Below, piece after piece: positions 13,343 to 23,805 of a DNA stretch of 64,000 nucleotides. Positions within the stretch are counted from its first letter, which is position 1, and every line of letters starts with the position of its first letter. A program made the translations under genes and the position numbers. The stretch covers positions 87,985,741 to 88,049,740 of the forward strand of contig CM041465.1 of the NCBI GenBank assembly GCA_023213395.1, read 5' to 3'. The notes below the pieces were generated by a model. It was not told the origin of the DNA and did no database searches. It worked only from the letters and a program-made list of their open reading frames with translations. This DNA is from Cycas panzhihuaensis. Taxonomy: Eukaryota; Cycadophyta.

Positions 13343-16300
13343 TTAAGGCAACATTTTAGAGCCTATTCTTTTCAATTTTTTAGACCCTTGTCAAGCTATT
13401 TTAGGAATCTATTTTTTATCCCTGATCAATGACCTAACTTTTATTCATTTAAAGGACTTTTTTCAAGATATTTGAAGCAACATTTTGCTATATTTTTTAA
13501 TGTACATTTTTGGGACTGGTTTCATTATTATTTGAGATACATTTAAGGCTATTTTCATCACTATGTTTTCAAACATTTAAAGGGTTATTTTGATACTGAC
13601 AAAGGTTGTTTTAAAGAACTTTGAAGGCTATGATGAAGCTACAAAAAGTTTTTTGTTATGGTAGAAATGAAGGCTTTTTTATTTATTGAAAGAGTTTCTT
13701 ATGACTAGTTTTTCTTGCTGCATGTGGGTCCATTTTTATAACATGCAAGTTTTGATCTAAAGGTTGTAAAAATTGATGTTTGAATCTGATTATTTAAAGA
13801 AAAAAATATAATAAAGGAACTTTAAGTGTAGGGTTGATCACCCTGCATAAATAATAAGCCTATTGTCAACAAAAAATAGTCAAATACAATAAATCTACTA
13901 CCAAAGAAATATAAAAAAAGGGTTTTGTGATGATTGATTATAGCCATATATTTTGCTAAAGTATATATTGTAGTAGTTGAGAAATATTTTATCCAATACA
14001 TACATGTAGTCCAATTTTAGAAGAGTATGTATGCTAAAAAAAGTACAAAAAAAAGGGAGTTATGATTTGTGATTTGTCCCCCATTACATAGAGATTATCC
14101 ATGGATGTAACACCATCTAGATCATCAGATGCATTTGACTATAAGGTCTCATAATCTTATACTTTAAAACTTGTATCTCCATCTGTCAATCTGGTCCATG
14201 CTACACTAGTTATCTTTTGCTAGTACAGATGGCAAAGTCAAAATATGCATATGTTCTTAGGAATGTTACATAGAATAGGGCACAGACTCTAAGGATGGCA
14301 TAGAAAATCCCTAGCTTGTAAGATATATTGAAATAAAAAACCCTGTAATCCTTGATGATGCATTATTAGTTTAAATACCTATAGAGTTTGTTATTTGAAA
14401 AAGAAAAAAAGGATAAAATAGAAGACATTACTTCTTTAAGCATAAACATCTTAATAGAATCAAGGAGTAAAGCATGATGATATAACATATCATATACCTT
14501 ACTAGGGGTACCCATAACAAAGCAGGTTATTTACCCAAAACACAAATGGTGAGGGTAATATTATATCTAAAGATAATAAAAACCTAATGTCTATAAAATA
14601 AATTCATCACTGAGAATAGAAAGGAATTTTACCTAATAGAGTTTATTCCAAATGTAAATATTCCATGTATCACAGGTTGTTAGAAGTGGCCTGGCTTGAC
14701 ACTCAAGTAAAGTAGAGAGATCATAAAAGACAAGGGAATATTTTGTAGGATGTATGGTCAATTGCCACCATGGTATGTGTGTGGATGTATGAGTGCCACT
14801 TTTTGCATAATTGCCCGACCTATTACACTCAACAATGAAGTCACTTATACTATGAAAAAAGATAGAAGTTGTCATATGAAGACACCTACAAAAAGAGCCA
14901 CATCTGCTACATCCCTACATAAATAAGAACATAAAGATACAAATGATAATAATATATAAAAACATATAGCACATCAATCACACCATGGTTACCACCCTAT
15001 ATAAATTTGCTTTTGAAAAACTAAATTTATTTATTTTTTTAACGAAATCAATCATTATAATAAAAAAAATTAGAAGTTTAACAAAAACTTTAAGTATTTT
15101 TCATATTAATTTTAAATCTATTTTGGTTGAGGTACACCAAAATTATATTAATCAAATTAAATAGTTTTTACATTTACAAAAATATTAAATCCAAATGGAA
15201 TCCCTTTTGAAATTTATAACCCCCCTTTTCTTTAGCCCCTGGTCACATGGAGTAGCTATAAGACCACTTGTTAGCCTACAAAAAGGGCTAAGCCCCTATC
15301 TTTAGCTTTCAAAGAGTCATCATTGGTTTTTTAACTATAACATAAGCATACAAACTCTATATTTAGTCATGTTAATTACGATGGGTTTGCAATTGAGAGA
15401 GCTTTATTTTAGCATGTCACTTGATATCATTTGGAGTTGATATGCTGTATATATTTTAACTCAAAGTAAATTTTTTTTTTAACTTTATTTTCCCTTCATT
15501 TCTTTAGTATTTTTAGGCATATATATGTATTTTTTAAGGTTCCATATGATTTGTTATATATTTTATTGATATAATATACCCCAAATAGGGAGGTAACATG
15601 TATAATTTGTTATAAAGGCTTATTTTAGGCTATAGAGAACCTATATTTGTTGAAAAATCATTAAAATTTATCATTTGAGAGAGTTATTTATATTGTATTT
15701 GAGTCACATCTACGTTTCAATTATGTATTGACATCTATTACTAGATATTTTAGTCCATAGAGGCCATTGTAAGCCTATAGAGGTATGTTGTAAGTGTTAG
15801 GTTTAATGTTCATTTCCCCTTGTTCATTATCATATTAGGACTATGTGAGTCATCTTATACTGTCATTGTAAAGGTAAAATGTTATTTTATTTTATGTTTC
15901 ATTATTATTTTATTATTTGAATTTATTGATTGAGGCAACCTCCTGCCTGCCTCCCAAACTATATATTTTATAGGGCATAATACCCCTATGTTTATCAATA
16001 CCACCAAAAAATTTGAGATTCGTTAACTATATTCAAAATGGGTTAGATTTTACTTACTCCACTTTGTCCTCATAGATCTTTTAGTAAGCCCATAGAGACA
16101 TGATGAAGCTTATAGAGGCATCTTAGAAGCCAATATTTATATGATTTTAGCCCATAGAGGTCATTATAGCCCATGAAGGTAATTTGAGGCCATAGTGCCA
16201 TTATAAGGCCTTAGAGCCATTTGTTTTCTGGTCATTAAAGTTGAATAAGCTCCATGTATCATCCCATATAGGCAAGATGTGGGACCCATTTTCAATTACT

Positions 16301-16583
16301 CTTGCATATTATTCATTAATTTATCTATTCAACCATGTAGGATGTTGTGTTTTTAGGGTGAAGCTAACTTGGCACTTATTATACCACATACACGAAGGAA
16401 CATCCTAACTAACTAGTAGTCATAATAACTAGTTAACTATGTGGTTCAATGAATGGAGTTTGCTTTATATAGATGTCAACACCAAATTATATCCTTACAA
16501 TAACTTATGATTCCAACACTCATTAGAATACATAAATTTATATCATTTGATATGATATTTCACTTTACGTAATTATCTATTAT
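13343..16583 (+). other. Non-coding interior of the LARD-like element
   Basis: About 3.2 kb, AT-rich, with no gag, protease, RT or integrase motif in any frame I read. An 80-codon minus-strand ORF at 14875-14633 has no recognisable domain. Between 15620 and 16230 a short motif of the type CCCATAGAGG recurs about eight times at irregular spacing (see findings). Otherwise I see nothing to annotate. Confidence 0.65.
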
Positions 16584-16592
16584 AGGGGGGAA
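16584..16592 (+). promoter_or_regulatory. PPT of the LARD-like element
   Basis: AGGGGGGAA directly before the TG of the 3' LTR: the plus-strand priming site of LTR elements. Confidence 0.8.
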
Positions 16593-16918
16593 TGTTAGGT
16601 GTAATACTCAATTACATAATTATCATCATTCATACTCTCTCTAGATTTATTTATGTTTTATATTTGAGGTCTTCTTGAGTCATGTGCCATATAGAAATGT
16701 ATGCAAACCTATAATAAGTTGACCAATGATGATTCTCATATAGGTGGTGAGTTGTACTATAAGTATGTACATCATCATTTTTTCTAATTTGAGGATTAAC
16801 CATTATTCTATTTTATTGTGCTAACTTATATATACTTAATCTCTCTTGTGCCTTATTTTTTATCATTCGCTCACTATATTTCATCTATTATTTTCCATAA
16901 CAGATTCATTTTCTAAAA
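16593..16918 (+). repeat. 3' LTR of the LARD-like element
   Basis: 326 bp starting TGTTAGGTGTAATAC, uninterrupted and colinear with the two pieces of the 5' LTR. The terminal CA has changed to AA. Confidence 0.8.
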
Positions 16919-16923
16919 TTTAT

Positions 16924-17164
16924 CACCTCATCATGTCATTTTCTTTAACCTCTAGATGGATGCTTTAAGTTTTAAAGATTATATTCTACAATGTCAAAAC
17001 TTATATGGAAACCTATTGATTGTGCTTTTAAAGGGACAAGTATCAATCCTATTTTACTTGGTGAAACTTTCTACCTTGTATATAGTAGTCTAGCCATTTT
17101 TATCTTTATAAATTTTCATTATATTAACCTATAGGAAGTGAATAAATACAAGGAAGCTAGATGT
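16924..17164 (+). other. 3' end of internal region 1 of the TR-GAG-like array, with PPT
   Basis: Continues the internal region cut at 6889. It matches 31433-31661, the 3' end of internal region 2, in order, including a purine-rich stretch just before the LTR (GGAAGTGAATAAATACAAGG here, GGAGGTGAAAAAATGCAAG there) that should be the PPT. Confidence 0.7.
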
Positions 17165-17636
17165 TGTTGCTACTTTTGGCCCTTGCATAAAAATGTATAT
17201 AAATTAAAAATATATTTCCATAGAATAAATAAAGCTAAGGAAGGAAGATATATTATAGAGCAGTCCATTAAATACATATTTTAATGATAAACTTATGCTT
17301 CATGAGAGTCCAAATAGTGTTACAAGTGAAGTAAATCTTATTTGGCAAGCTTATAAAAGAGAAAATAGACAAAAAATAATCATTTTTGGGATTGTAAGGA
17401 AGAATAATGAAGTTAATATAACACATGTTCATATTTTGTAGATGTGTAAATGAGTAAATCTATCCAAGCTCATACTTACAAAATTGCAGGTAATTACAAA
17501 GAGGCACTTTTTTGGATTTTGTAGATGAATGAATCTCATGAAAATATTTAACTCCAAATTTGTAAAATGTATATAAAGTGTACTAGCATGACAAATCAAT
17601 GAATGACAACTAATACCCACTTAATAGGCTTCGCAT

Positions 17637-17797
17637 AGGGTGTTGGGGCATGTTGGTAAGTAGTACATTCTAATGTAAAGAATGTTCCAAATTCAACACC
17701 TAGGGGGTTTATAATGGTGAATAGAATGAAGGGGTGACAAACCATGATAAATCGAGAACTGATTCCTTCCTCAAGGCTTAACACCTCAAAAAAAAAA
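17637..17797 (+). mobile_element. tRNA-type SINE inside LTR 2
   Basis: A 161-bp insertion absent from LTR 1 and LTR 3 at the matching position. It ends in about 11 A residues and is flanked by imperfect 11-bp repeats (17626-17636 and 17798-17808). Near the 5' end TGTTGGTAAGTAG (17651-17663) fits a degraded pol III A box; ATTCAACACC (17691-17700) fits a degraded B box (GTTCRANNC type). Size, tail, TSD and boxes together point to a plant SINE. Its 3' part might be shared with a LINE, which I cannot test. Confidence 0.7.
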
Positions 17798-18157
17798 AGG
17801 CCTTACATGTGCGATTGCAACTGATATAAAAGATTATTTTCCAACTATTTTAACATAGTAAAATTCAATAAATAGAGAAGGTAAAGTAGAGCTTGAATAA
17901 GATATTTTTACATAGATCAAGCCATTAAATCTATAATTAGATTTGGTCTAATGCATTCACAACTAATTCCAACAGTTATTAGATTAGATATGAGATTTTT
18001 CTAGAAGTTTCTTATAAATATTTTATATAAAAGAAAAAATAATTTTCAAGATATGCAAGTGAAAATCTTTCTTAATTGTAGAGGTCATTTTCATATATCT
18101 TGTTAGCTTAAATCCAAGGTCTTCACCAACCTATCTCAACTATTGAATGTTAAAAAA

Positions 18158-18167
18158 CTATAAATAA
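18158..18167 (+). promoter_or_regulatory. TATA box of LTR 2
   Basis: CTATAAATAA, aligned with the TATA boxes of LTR 1 and LTR 3. Confidence 0.5.
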
Positions 18168-18913
18168 TAGGAGATGTAATTAAAGAAGGATCTTTAGGGG
18201 AATTTAAGAGACTTTGGGAAAGGGACTTTAGGTGAGAGACTTTGGGAGGGTTTCTTGAGAGACTCTTTATCTATAATACAACTACTAGTCTGTTCATATT
18301 GTATTATAGATCAAGTCCTTGGTTTATTCCTTTGTTAGTATTTCTTCTTTTATGATAGATTATTATATTTTTAAAATAAACCATATAAGCCTGAGTTATA
18401 TTTGTTACCAAATCTCTTTATGTTTTAATGATGTTAAAGTAGTTCTTGCTTGGTTTTGGCTAGTGGATTTTTTATCATTGTCAAGGCATCCAGTTATGTA
18501 TTTTATAGGCTATTAGAGTGGCTTAACCTAGCTAGTATCTAGAGCTTATATATTTCTGAAGATTGAATGTGTGTGAACTAACTTAGCTATGTTGTTATTC
18601 TATAAATATCATTAATTTTCTATTTTAAAAGGCTAAAAATACAGTCTTTAACTGCCATCTTTATCACCCTATTCATAGTCTCATTTTCTTTCATATCCCT
18701 TTTTTTCTATTTAGAAAATGTTCACTTAAAGCTCAACTACAACTAATTTTTCCTTGTATATATGCATACTAAGGTGTCTTTCAATCTAGGATGTGCTCTA
18801 GATTGGAACACTTTACAAGTGGATCTTATGTTGTATTTATTTAAGCAACCCTTAGCGACATACCTTTCTAGATGCACATTTTGGGGAGGCATAAAGATTC
18901 AAGTTTAAAAAAT

Positions 18914-18931
18914 TGGTAATTGTATTGGGGA
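18914..18931 (+). promoter_or_regulatory. Probable PBS after LTR 2
   Basis: TGGTAATTGTATTGGGGA: begins TGG, ends GGGGA and aligns with 4975-4992. Most differences from the Athila/Tat-type PBS are C-to-T or G-to-A. Confidence 0.4.
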
Positions 18932-19019
18932 AGATAATAGATAATTCCCTTCATATATATTTTTATTTTCTTTTTTAAAAATTTATTGTACAATTTAGTA
19001 GCTTAATTATTTATGTTTT

Positions 19020-20894
19020 TATAAGTTGGTTGAACCAATTAAGGAGGACATATTCTTTTTTCAAGAAGATAGAAACAAAGGATAACATATGAGACTCCAT
19101 TCCTAGATTGCAATTATCAACAATTTTTAGTATTGAAATTTTTAATAGAAATTAACCTTAGATATGGAAAAAGGGGAAGAAGAAGATATTCTTCATTATA
19201 CACAACATAATCCTCTCATTTTATATGGAAAACAACATGAACTTCAAGACAAAGCCTTGGAGGCTTGTCCTAAATTTAGTGTAGAAGGACTTATTTCAAT
19301 ATAATAACACATTATAAATTTTTCCATAATATGTAGGAAGTTTAGAATTAACCAATCTAGTGTGTCCATGAGATTATTCATGCATTCATTAGTTAGTAGA
19401 GCACTAACCTAATTTTATTCATTAGCTCATGCTTCATTAGGAATTGGACAAAATTAATGCTAGTACTTAGATCAATATATAGAAACAAACAATTATGGCT
19501 ACATTTACCAAAGAACTATTAAGAATGAGGAAAGAAGAAAGAGAGACTATTGCAAATTATGCAAAAAAAATTAAAAGAATTTTTTAGCAAACTAAGAGAG
19601 AATTTAGATTTACTCAACAAGTTCTAGTTGATTGATTCCTAGATAGATTGGATTTGAATACAAGGATATATATTATTTTAAAGCAACTAGCCAACTTTCA
19701 AAAGGTAAAAGCTCTTGCTCTCAATTTTGGAAGGATTATGAATAGATGGAGTACAACTACATTTTGTTTCCTAGCTAAATATAGAAGTGAAGATCATTAA
19801 TTCAGCTAATAAAGGATGACCAAACTACAATTAGAAGATTAAATCAAGAAATACATTATTAGAGAAAGCAAGATATAAGTGAATAACATTTGATTCCAAC
19901 TACTACAATGGCTACAAGACCTTAGGGATAATAATTTAATGGCATCTTAGACCATGCATTTGATGATCCAACTATAGATAAGAGAAATATATAGCACAAA
20001 ACTTTACCATGAATCACTACACCTATTCAAGCCTCTTTCAAAGACAACAAATAAATAAAACTACATGATTATATAGTAGCTTTAAATAATTCTCAAATAA
20101 AGGAAGGAGGTTGCTTTATTAATTAGCAAATAGATGTTGTTACTTATGAAAATTCTAGAGATTTATCCAATATAACAATAGGTAATGTATCATTTACAAA
20201 TTTTCAAAATACTAAAACATTCCTTATTATAAATGAATTATAGTTCATAGAAGAAGGGTAAGAAAATAGAGATGACATCCTTGAGTTAATGGTGGAGGAT
20301 TCAAGTGATGAAGAAACATATATGTTTTAAATTAAAGATGAAACTAATGCATCATCCAATATGGAAGAGAAGAGAGGTGATGCAAATCAGTGATAGGATT
20401 TTGAAGAACAAATTTTAGTTTTCTTACAAGCATATGATAATGATTTTGACATTGAAATAACTAATGAAACAATTTGGGATGTGTTTCCTAATGAATAAAT
20501 AATCTAGTTTGAAGTTTAATATGGAGTTTTGGAGAGCTTAGCCCTACAACTTGAGTTGACATGGGAACAAGACTTTTACACCATATTGTCAAACAATGCA
20601 ACTAATCAACTTCCATAGTATGAAGAGGAAGGGGAAAAATAAGATGTACTATTTGCTGATCTAAATCTGGTTTAGGAAGATTATGATTTTGAATATTTTG
20701 ATCTATATCTATAATGCATGGATCTTCTTTTCAAAACTATCTCATGTCCTAAAGTGCATAATGAAAGAGAAAATATACTTTTGAGACTAAAGTCTAGACC
20801 ATACCTTTTAATTGAAGGTTTTCTTTATGTAAAAGGGTATTACTGTTATTTGTTGGTTTTGAGGAAAGAAGTCTTATCATCTCATGACATCATT
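19020..20894 (+). pseudogene. Gag-like pseudogene, copy 2
   Basis: Colinear with 5100-6889 at the DNA level. The gag capsid signals recur (LVSRALT-type near 19395, LTKELLRMRKEERETI-type near 19505). The longest open piece, 20718-20900, includes LIEGFLYVKGYYCYLL, similar to the segment just upstream of the integrase zinc-binding domain of gypsy pol, suggesting a gag-pol gene that lost RT and RNase H by internal deletion. The region is cut at 20894 by the minus-strand gypsy element and resumes at 31433. It keeps the uninterrupted version of the site where copy 1 took the LARD-like insertion. Confidence 0.65.
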
Positions 20895-21731
20895 TGTTGA
20901 TTGATGTTTGTTCCCACTGCACTTGTGGGAACAGTGCACTTGTAAAGGTTACATAGGCTATAGTCTAGTTAGGATACTGTCAACATGGTTATTCACATAC
21001 ATTCCACATATTATTCATAGAATTATATCACAATGGTACACAGTAGCACAGAAATCAACACATATTCAGCACTTCATCCTTATAAACACAGAGAATACAC
21101 AACTTTCCACGTAACTCTTCTTTTCATTAAGTAATAAGTTCAATTACAAAGAGGGCTGGAATGCATTCCTGTGCATTCCAGCAGCATACACTCTTTCTGT
21201 TACATGTGTACTCAGATGGTACTTATCACTAAACACTGCTTCAATTGGTTGTCATGCATGCTAGCATTCGTACCATTGCATACCCTTGATATTTGGCTCT
21301 CACCCTAACCGAATGGTCCATGTGTACCTCCTTAAGTATGCTTCTTCGTACCTTTTAGCTGAAGAGTTATGACTGCTCGTCATAACTGTACCCCTTCAGT
21401 CATACGTACCCTTTCCTTAATCATTAGTTATGCACTTTAACTAATGACTTCATTGGGTCCGTACATCCGTACATACGTCTGGCAGCTTCCTAGGCTTCCA
21501 CTGGTCCCGTACTGTCATGTGTACCACCTCCGTTTGGTTCCATTCCGTTACTAGTACGTATCTATGGTACGTACCCGTTCCAGGTACGCACCTGTCATAC
21601 GTACCCAAAATGCTGATTTCTTCACTGTTTCACCTCGTGCGTACCTCCGTATGGTCTGTACCTGCACATCTCAGGTTACCCTGTCTACCTCTGGTCTTCT
21701 CACAGCCATATGATCAATTTATGCCCCAACA
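20895..21731 (-). repeat. 3' LTR of the minus-strand gypsy element
   Basis: Starts TGTTGATTGATG and ends CCAACA on the plus strand, matching 30600-31427 along its whole length. Rich in GTAC-containing words, as is the repeat block at 23085-23575. Confidence 0.85.
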
Positions 21732-21807
21732 TCTATCTTGGGTCAACAGTATGGGTTTGAGCATCCTTACTCAACAAAACTCAAAATGTTTTTAAAATTT
21801 TGGGGTA

Positions 21808-21825
21808 TTCCTCCCCCGCTTTGTC
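21808..21825 (-). promoter_or_regulatory. PPT-like tract, displaced from the LTR
   Basis: On the minus strand GACAAAGCGGGGGAGGAA, a typical gypsy PPT. It lies 76 bases from the LTR edge at 21731 instead of touching it. Confidence 0.5.
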
Positions 21826-21849
21826 TCAAGGTGGCTCATGTTGCCTCTG

Positions 21850-22970
21850 TCTTGCTAGGATTTCTTCATTAATCTATGTTAAGGTAGCGATAATAGCATC
21901 CTTTTCCTTGATTTTATCTTAAAGGGTAGCTATCTTAGCTTTAAACCCTTCCTCCATTTCTTGAATCAACTGAATTATTGGTCTTGATTTATCATGTGAT
22001 GTGGGAGGTGCTGAGGGTTCACCTGCTTCCGTTGCCAGAGGGAAGTCTTCCCATTCTTCCCAGGAGGCCTCTGCTTCTTCTTCCTCCTCCCCAGATTCCT
22101 CCACCTTTCTTCCTTTTACCTCTTCTATGGACAGCCTGTTTTATCTAATGAGGAATGGGTGTTCCTGGTGTTTTCTGCAACCAGGTAAGTACCTTCTGCA
22201 TTTATTTTTGAACCATTCTTTTTGCTTCCAAGCTGTTAACTGTATCCAGGAATTTTGTTGCCCACTGTTTGATTATAGGTTCCCGTGGAGAAATGGTGGT
22301 TCTGGTCAGTTGCACATCTAGACACTAGCCAATAGTAAGGAGGGATGTTAAAAAGGATGTGTCCTAATCTCCTTGAGTTGCTGCCTCATGTTCTCTGCTA
22401 AGAATTCAGACCAATTCATTTTTTCCCCTTCTTGAATTTTTAATAACACTGGCATCATGCCTCCTGGAATATATGTGTACTTCCGTTTGGACAAAAATCA
22501 TGAATTTATCACTTTTGCTACACATTGGAGTATGATATCCATGATATTTGCTGCTCGAATTCCACCAGACATTATCTGGGTATTTGGTTGACATAATTCT
22601 CTAAGCCACATTTCACGGTCAACCTCTGACCTCTTGGTACCTAGGGGAATTTCCCCTTTATTTGGGAGTTTTGTGATGGTATGGATTATGTCTGCATCCA
22701 TCTTAGCCTTTCTGCTATCTTCCTTCAATGCCAACAGGATTTGGTCCATAAGTTCCGGGTCATAATACATCGGATTGCAATAAATGTAGTCTCCCCACCT
22801 TACTTGTTTCACCCTGGTCTGAAATTGAGTTAATAGAGCTTGCAATTCTTGCTTGAGCTTCGGTACAAATACCTCTTGGCATCCTGCTATTCTCATTGTG
22901 GCTGTGCAATCCCAGAGATAGCTGAAATAGCCTAAGAGTACAAATCGTAATCCTACGTGTGTACCTTTGG
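21850..22970 (-). pseudogene. Extra 3' ORF of the gypsy element, function unknown
   Basis: Downstream of integrase and in the same sense as gag-pol. The frame holding the 132-codon piece 22896-22498 extends upstream to about 22970 (LRFVLLGYFSYLW). A second piece in another frame (22104-21919) is acidic and serine-rich at its start; past a stop it continues as a Lys, Glu and Ile-rich coiled-coil-like segment ending near 21850. I recognise no domain. Extra ORFs after integrase occur in several plant gypsy groups and have been called envelope-like or accessory; no membrane segment is obvious. Frameshifts lie between the pieces. Confidence 0.5.
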
Positions 22971-23084
22971 GGTATGCTTACCATTTTTGTGAAATTTTGT
23001 GCCGAGATGCGTACTAGAGTCACTTTTCCTTCCTGCTAGGGTATACGGTTGCTTTACGGAAAATCTGAAGTTGATTCATTTGTC

Positions 23085-23575
23085 CTTCTACTCTGCGTAC
23101 TTTGCGGGAATGCTCACAAGTATATAATGTTTTATCTTTTTGACTATTTTATCTTATATGTGCTTTTAGTACATATAATGTTATTTGCTTCCACTGTGCA
23201 TACTCGATTGCATACTTTTTAGGTACGTAGAATATAACTGGGCACTTAGGTTTACTTTCCATTGTACGTACCTGATTACACACTTTTGAGGTACGTACAA
23301 TGTAATTATTTCACTTAATTCTTTTTTTCACTATACGTACCTGATTGCATACTTTTCAGGTACGTATAATATAATTGGGCAACTTAAAGTTTGTTTACAC
23401 TGTGTGTACCTGATTGCATACTTTTTAGGTACGTATAGTATAGTTTTAATTCACTTTTTGAACCGTATGCGTCTTGGATGTATTTCCTAATGCACGTATA
23501 GTGTATATTTTTTTTAAAATTTGATCTCTTTTTTAACTGTGCGTACCTGGTAACATACCTTTTTGGTATGTATAC
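23085..23575 (-). repeat. GTAC-rich tandem repeats, about seven units
   Basis: Seven diverged units of roughly 60-70 bp between integrase and the extra ORF. The best-kept units (centred near 23220, 23285, 23350, 23415) contain GTACCTGATTGCATACTTTT followed by AGGTACGTA, so each unit carries GTACCT and AGGTAC arms about 17 bases apart that could form a hairpin. The LTRs of the same element carry similar GTAC words. Confidence 0.75.
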
Positions 23576-23805
23576 TGTATTCTGCTTGTATGCTGTTGAA
23601 TTTTTCTCTGATTTTTTTAGATTATGATGCTATTACTTATGTCTGTGATGAGTTACAGTTGTTTTTATTTTTTCCCTTTTTTTTTTTCTCTTTTTCTGTA
23701 TCCATACCGAACTGGATCATATCTCGGTATCAAGACAATTGGTTTTGCCTCAACTTCATGCAACACGATATAGTACAACCAGCTGATCCAGATGGTAAAG
23801 CTGAC

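Larger units (their letters stand above)
6890..16918 (+). mobile_element. LARD-like non-autonomous LTR element
   Basis: An LTR element with about 325-bp LTRs, an initiator-Met-tRNA-type PBS, a G-rich PPT and a roughly 3.2-kb internal region without gag or pol. Its 5' LTR is split by the LINE at 7111-13198. Flanking 5-base repeats are CTTAT (6885-6889) and TTTAT (16919-16923), one mismatch. The sister internal region at 20870-20894 still has the empty site: the sequence on either side of this insertion joins there without a gap, which confirms both ends. Non-coding LTR elements of this size are usually called LARDs; the autonomous partner is not in the window. Confidence 0.75.
17165..18910 (+). 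repeat. LTR 2 of the TR-GAG-like array (shared middle LTR)
   Basis: Starts TGTTGCTACTTTTGGCCC right after the PPT of internal region 1 and ends before the PBS-like site of internal region 2, so it serves as the 3' LTR of one unit and the 5' LTR of the next. Longer than its sisters because of a SINE insertion at 17637-17797. Confidence 0.75.

Noticed and set aside
14633-14875. 80-codon minus-strand ORF in the LARD-like interior
   Set aside because: No domain and the only open piece in 3 kb; chance is likely.
21517-21795. 92-codon ORF in the gypsy LTR
   Set aside because: Crosses the LTR edge, not conserved in the other LTR, no domain.
23085-23575. CRISPR array
   Set aside because: Repeats are diverged and contiguous without unique spacers of fixed length, inside a plant retrotransposon.
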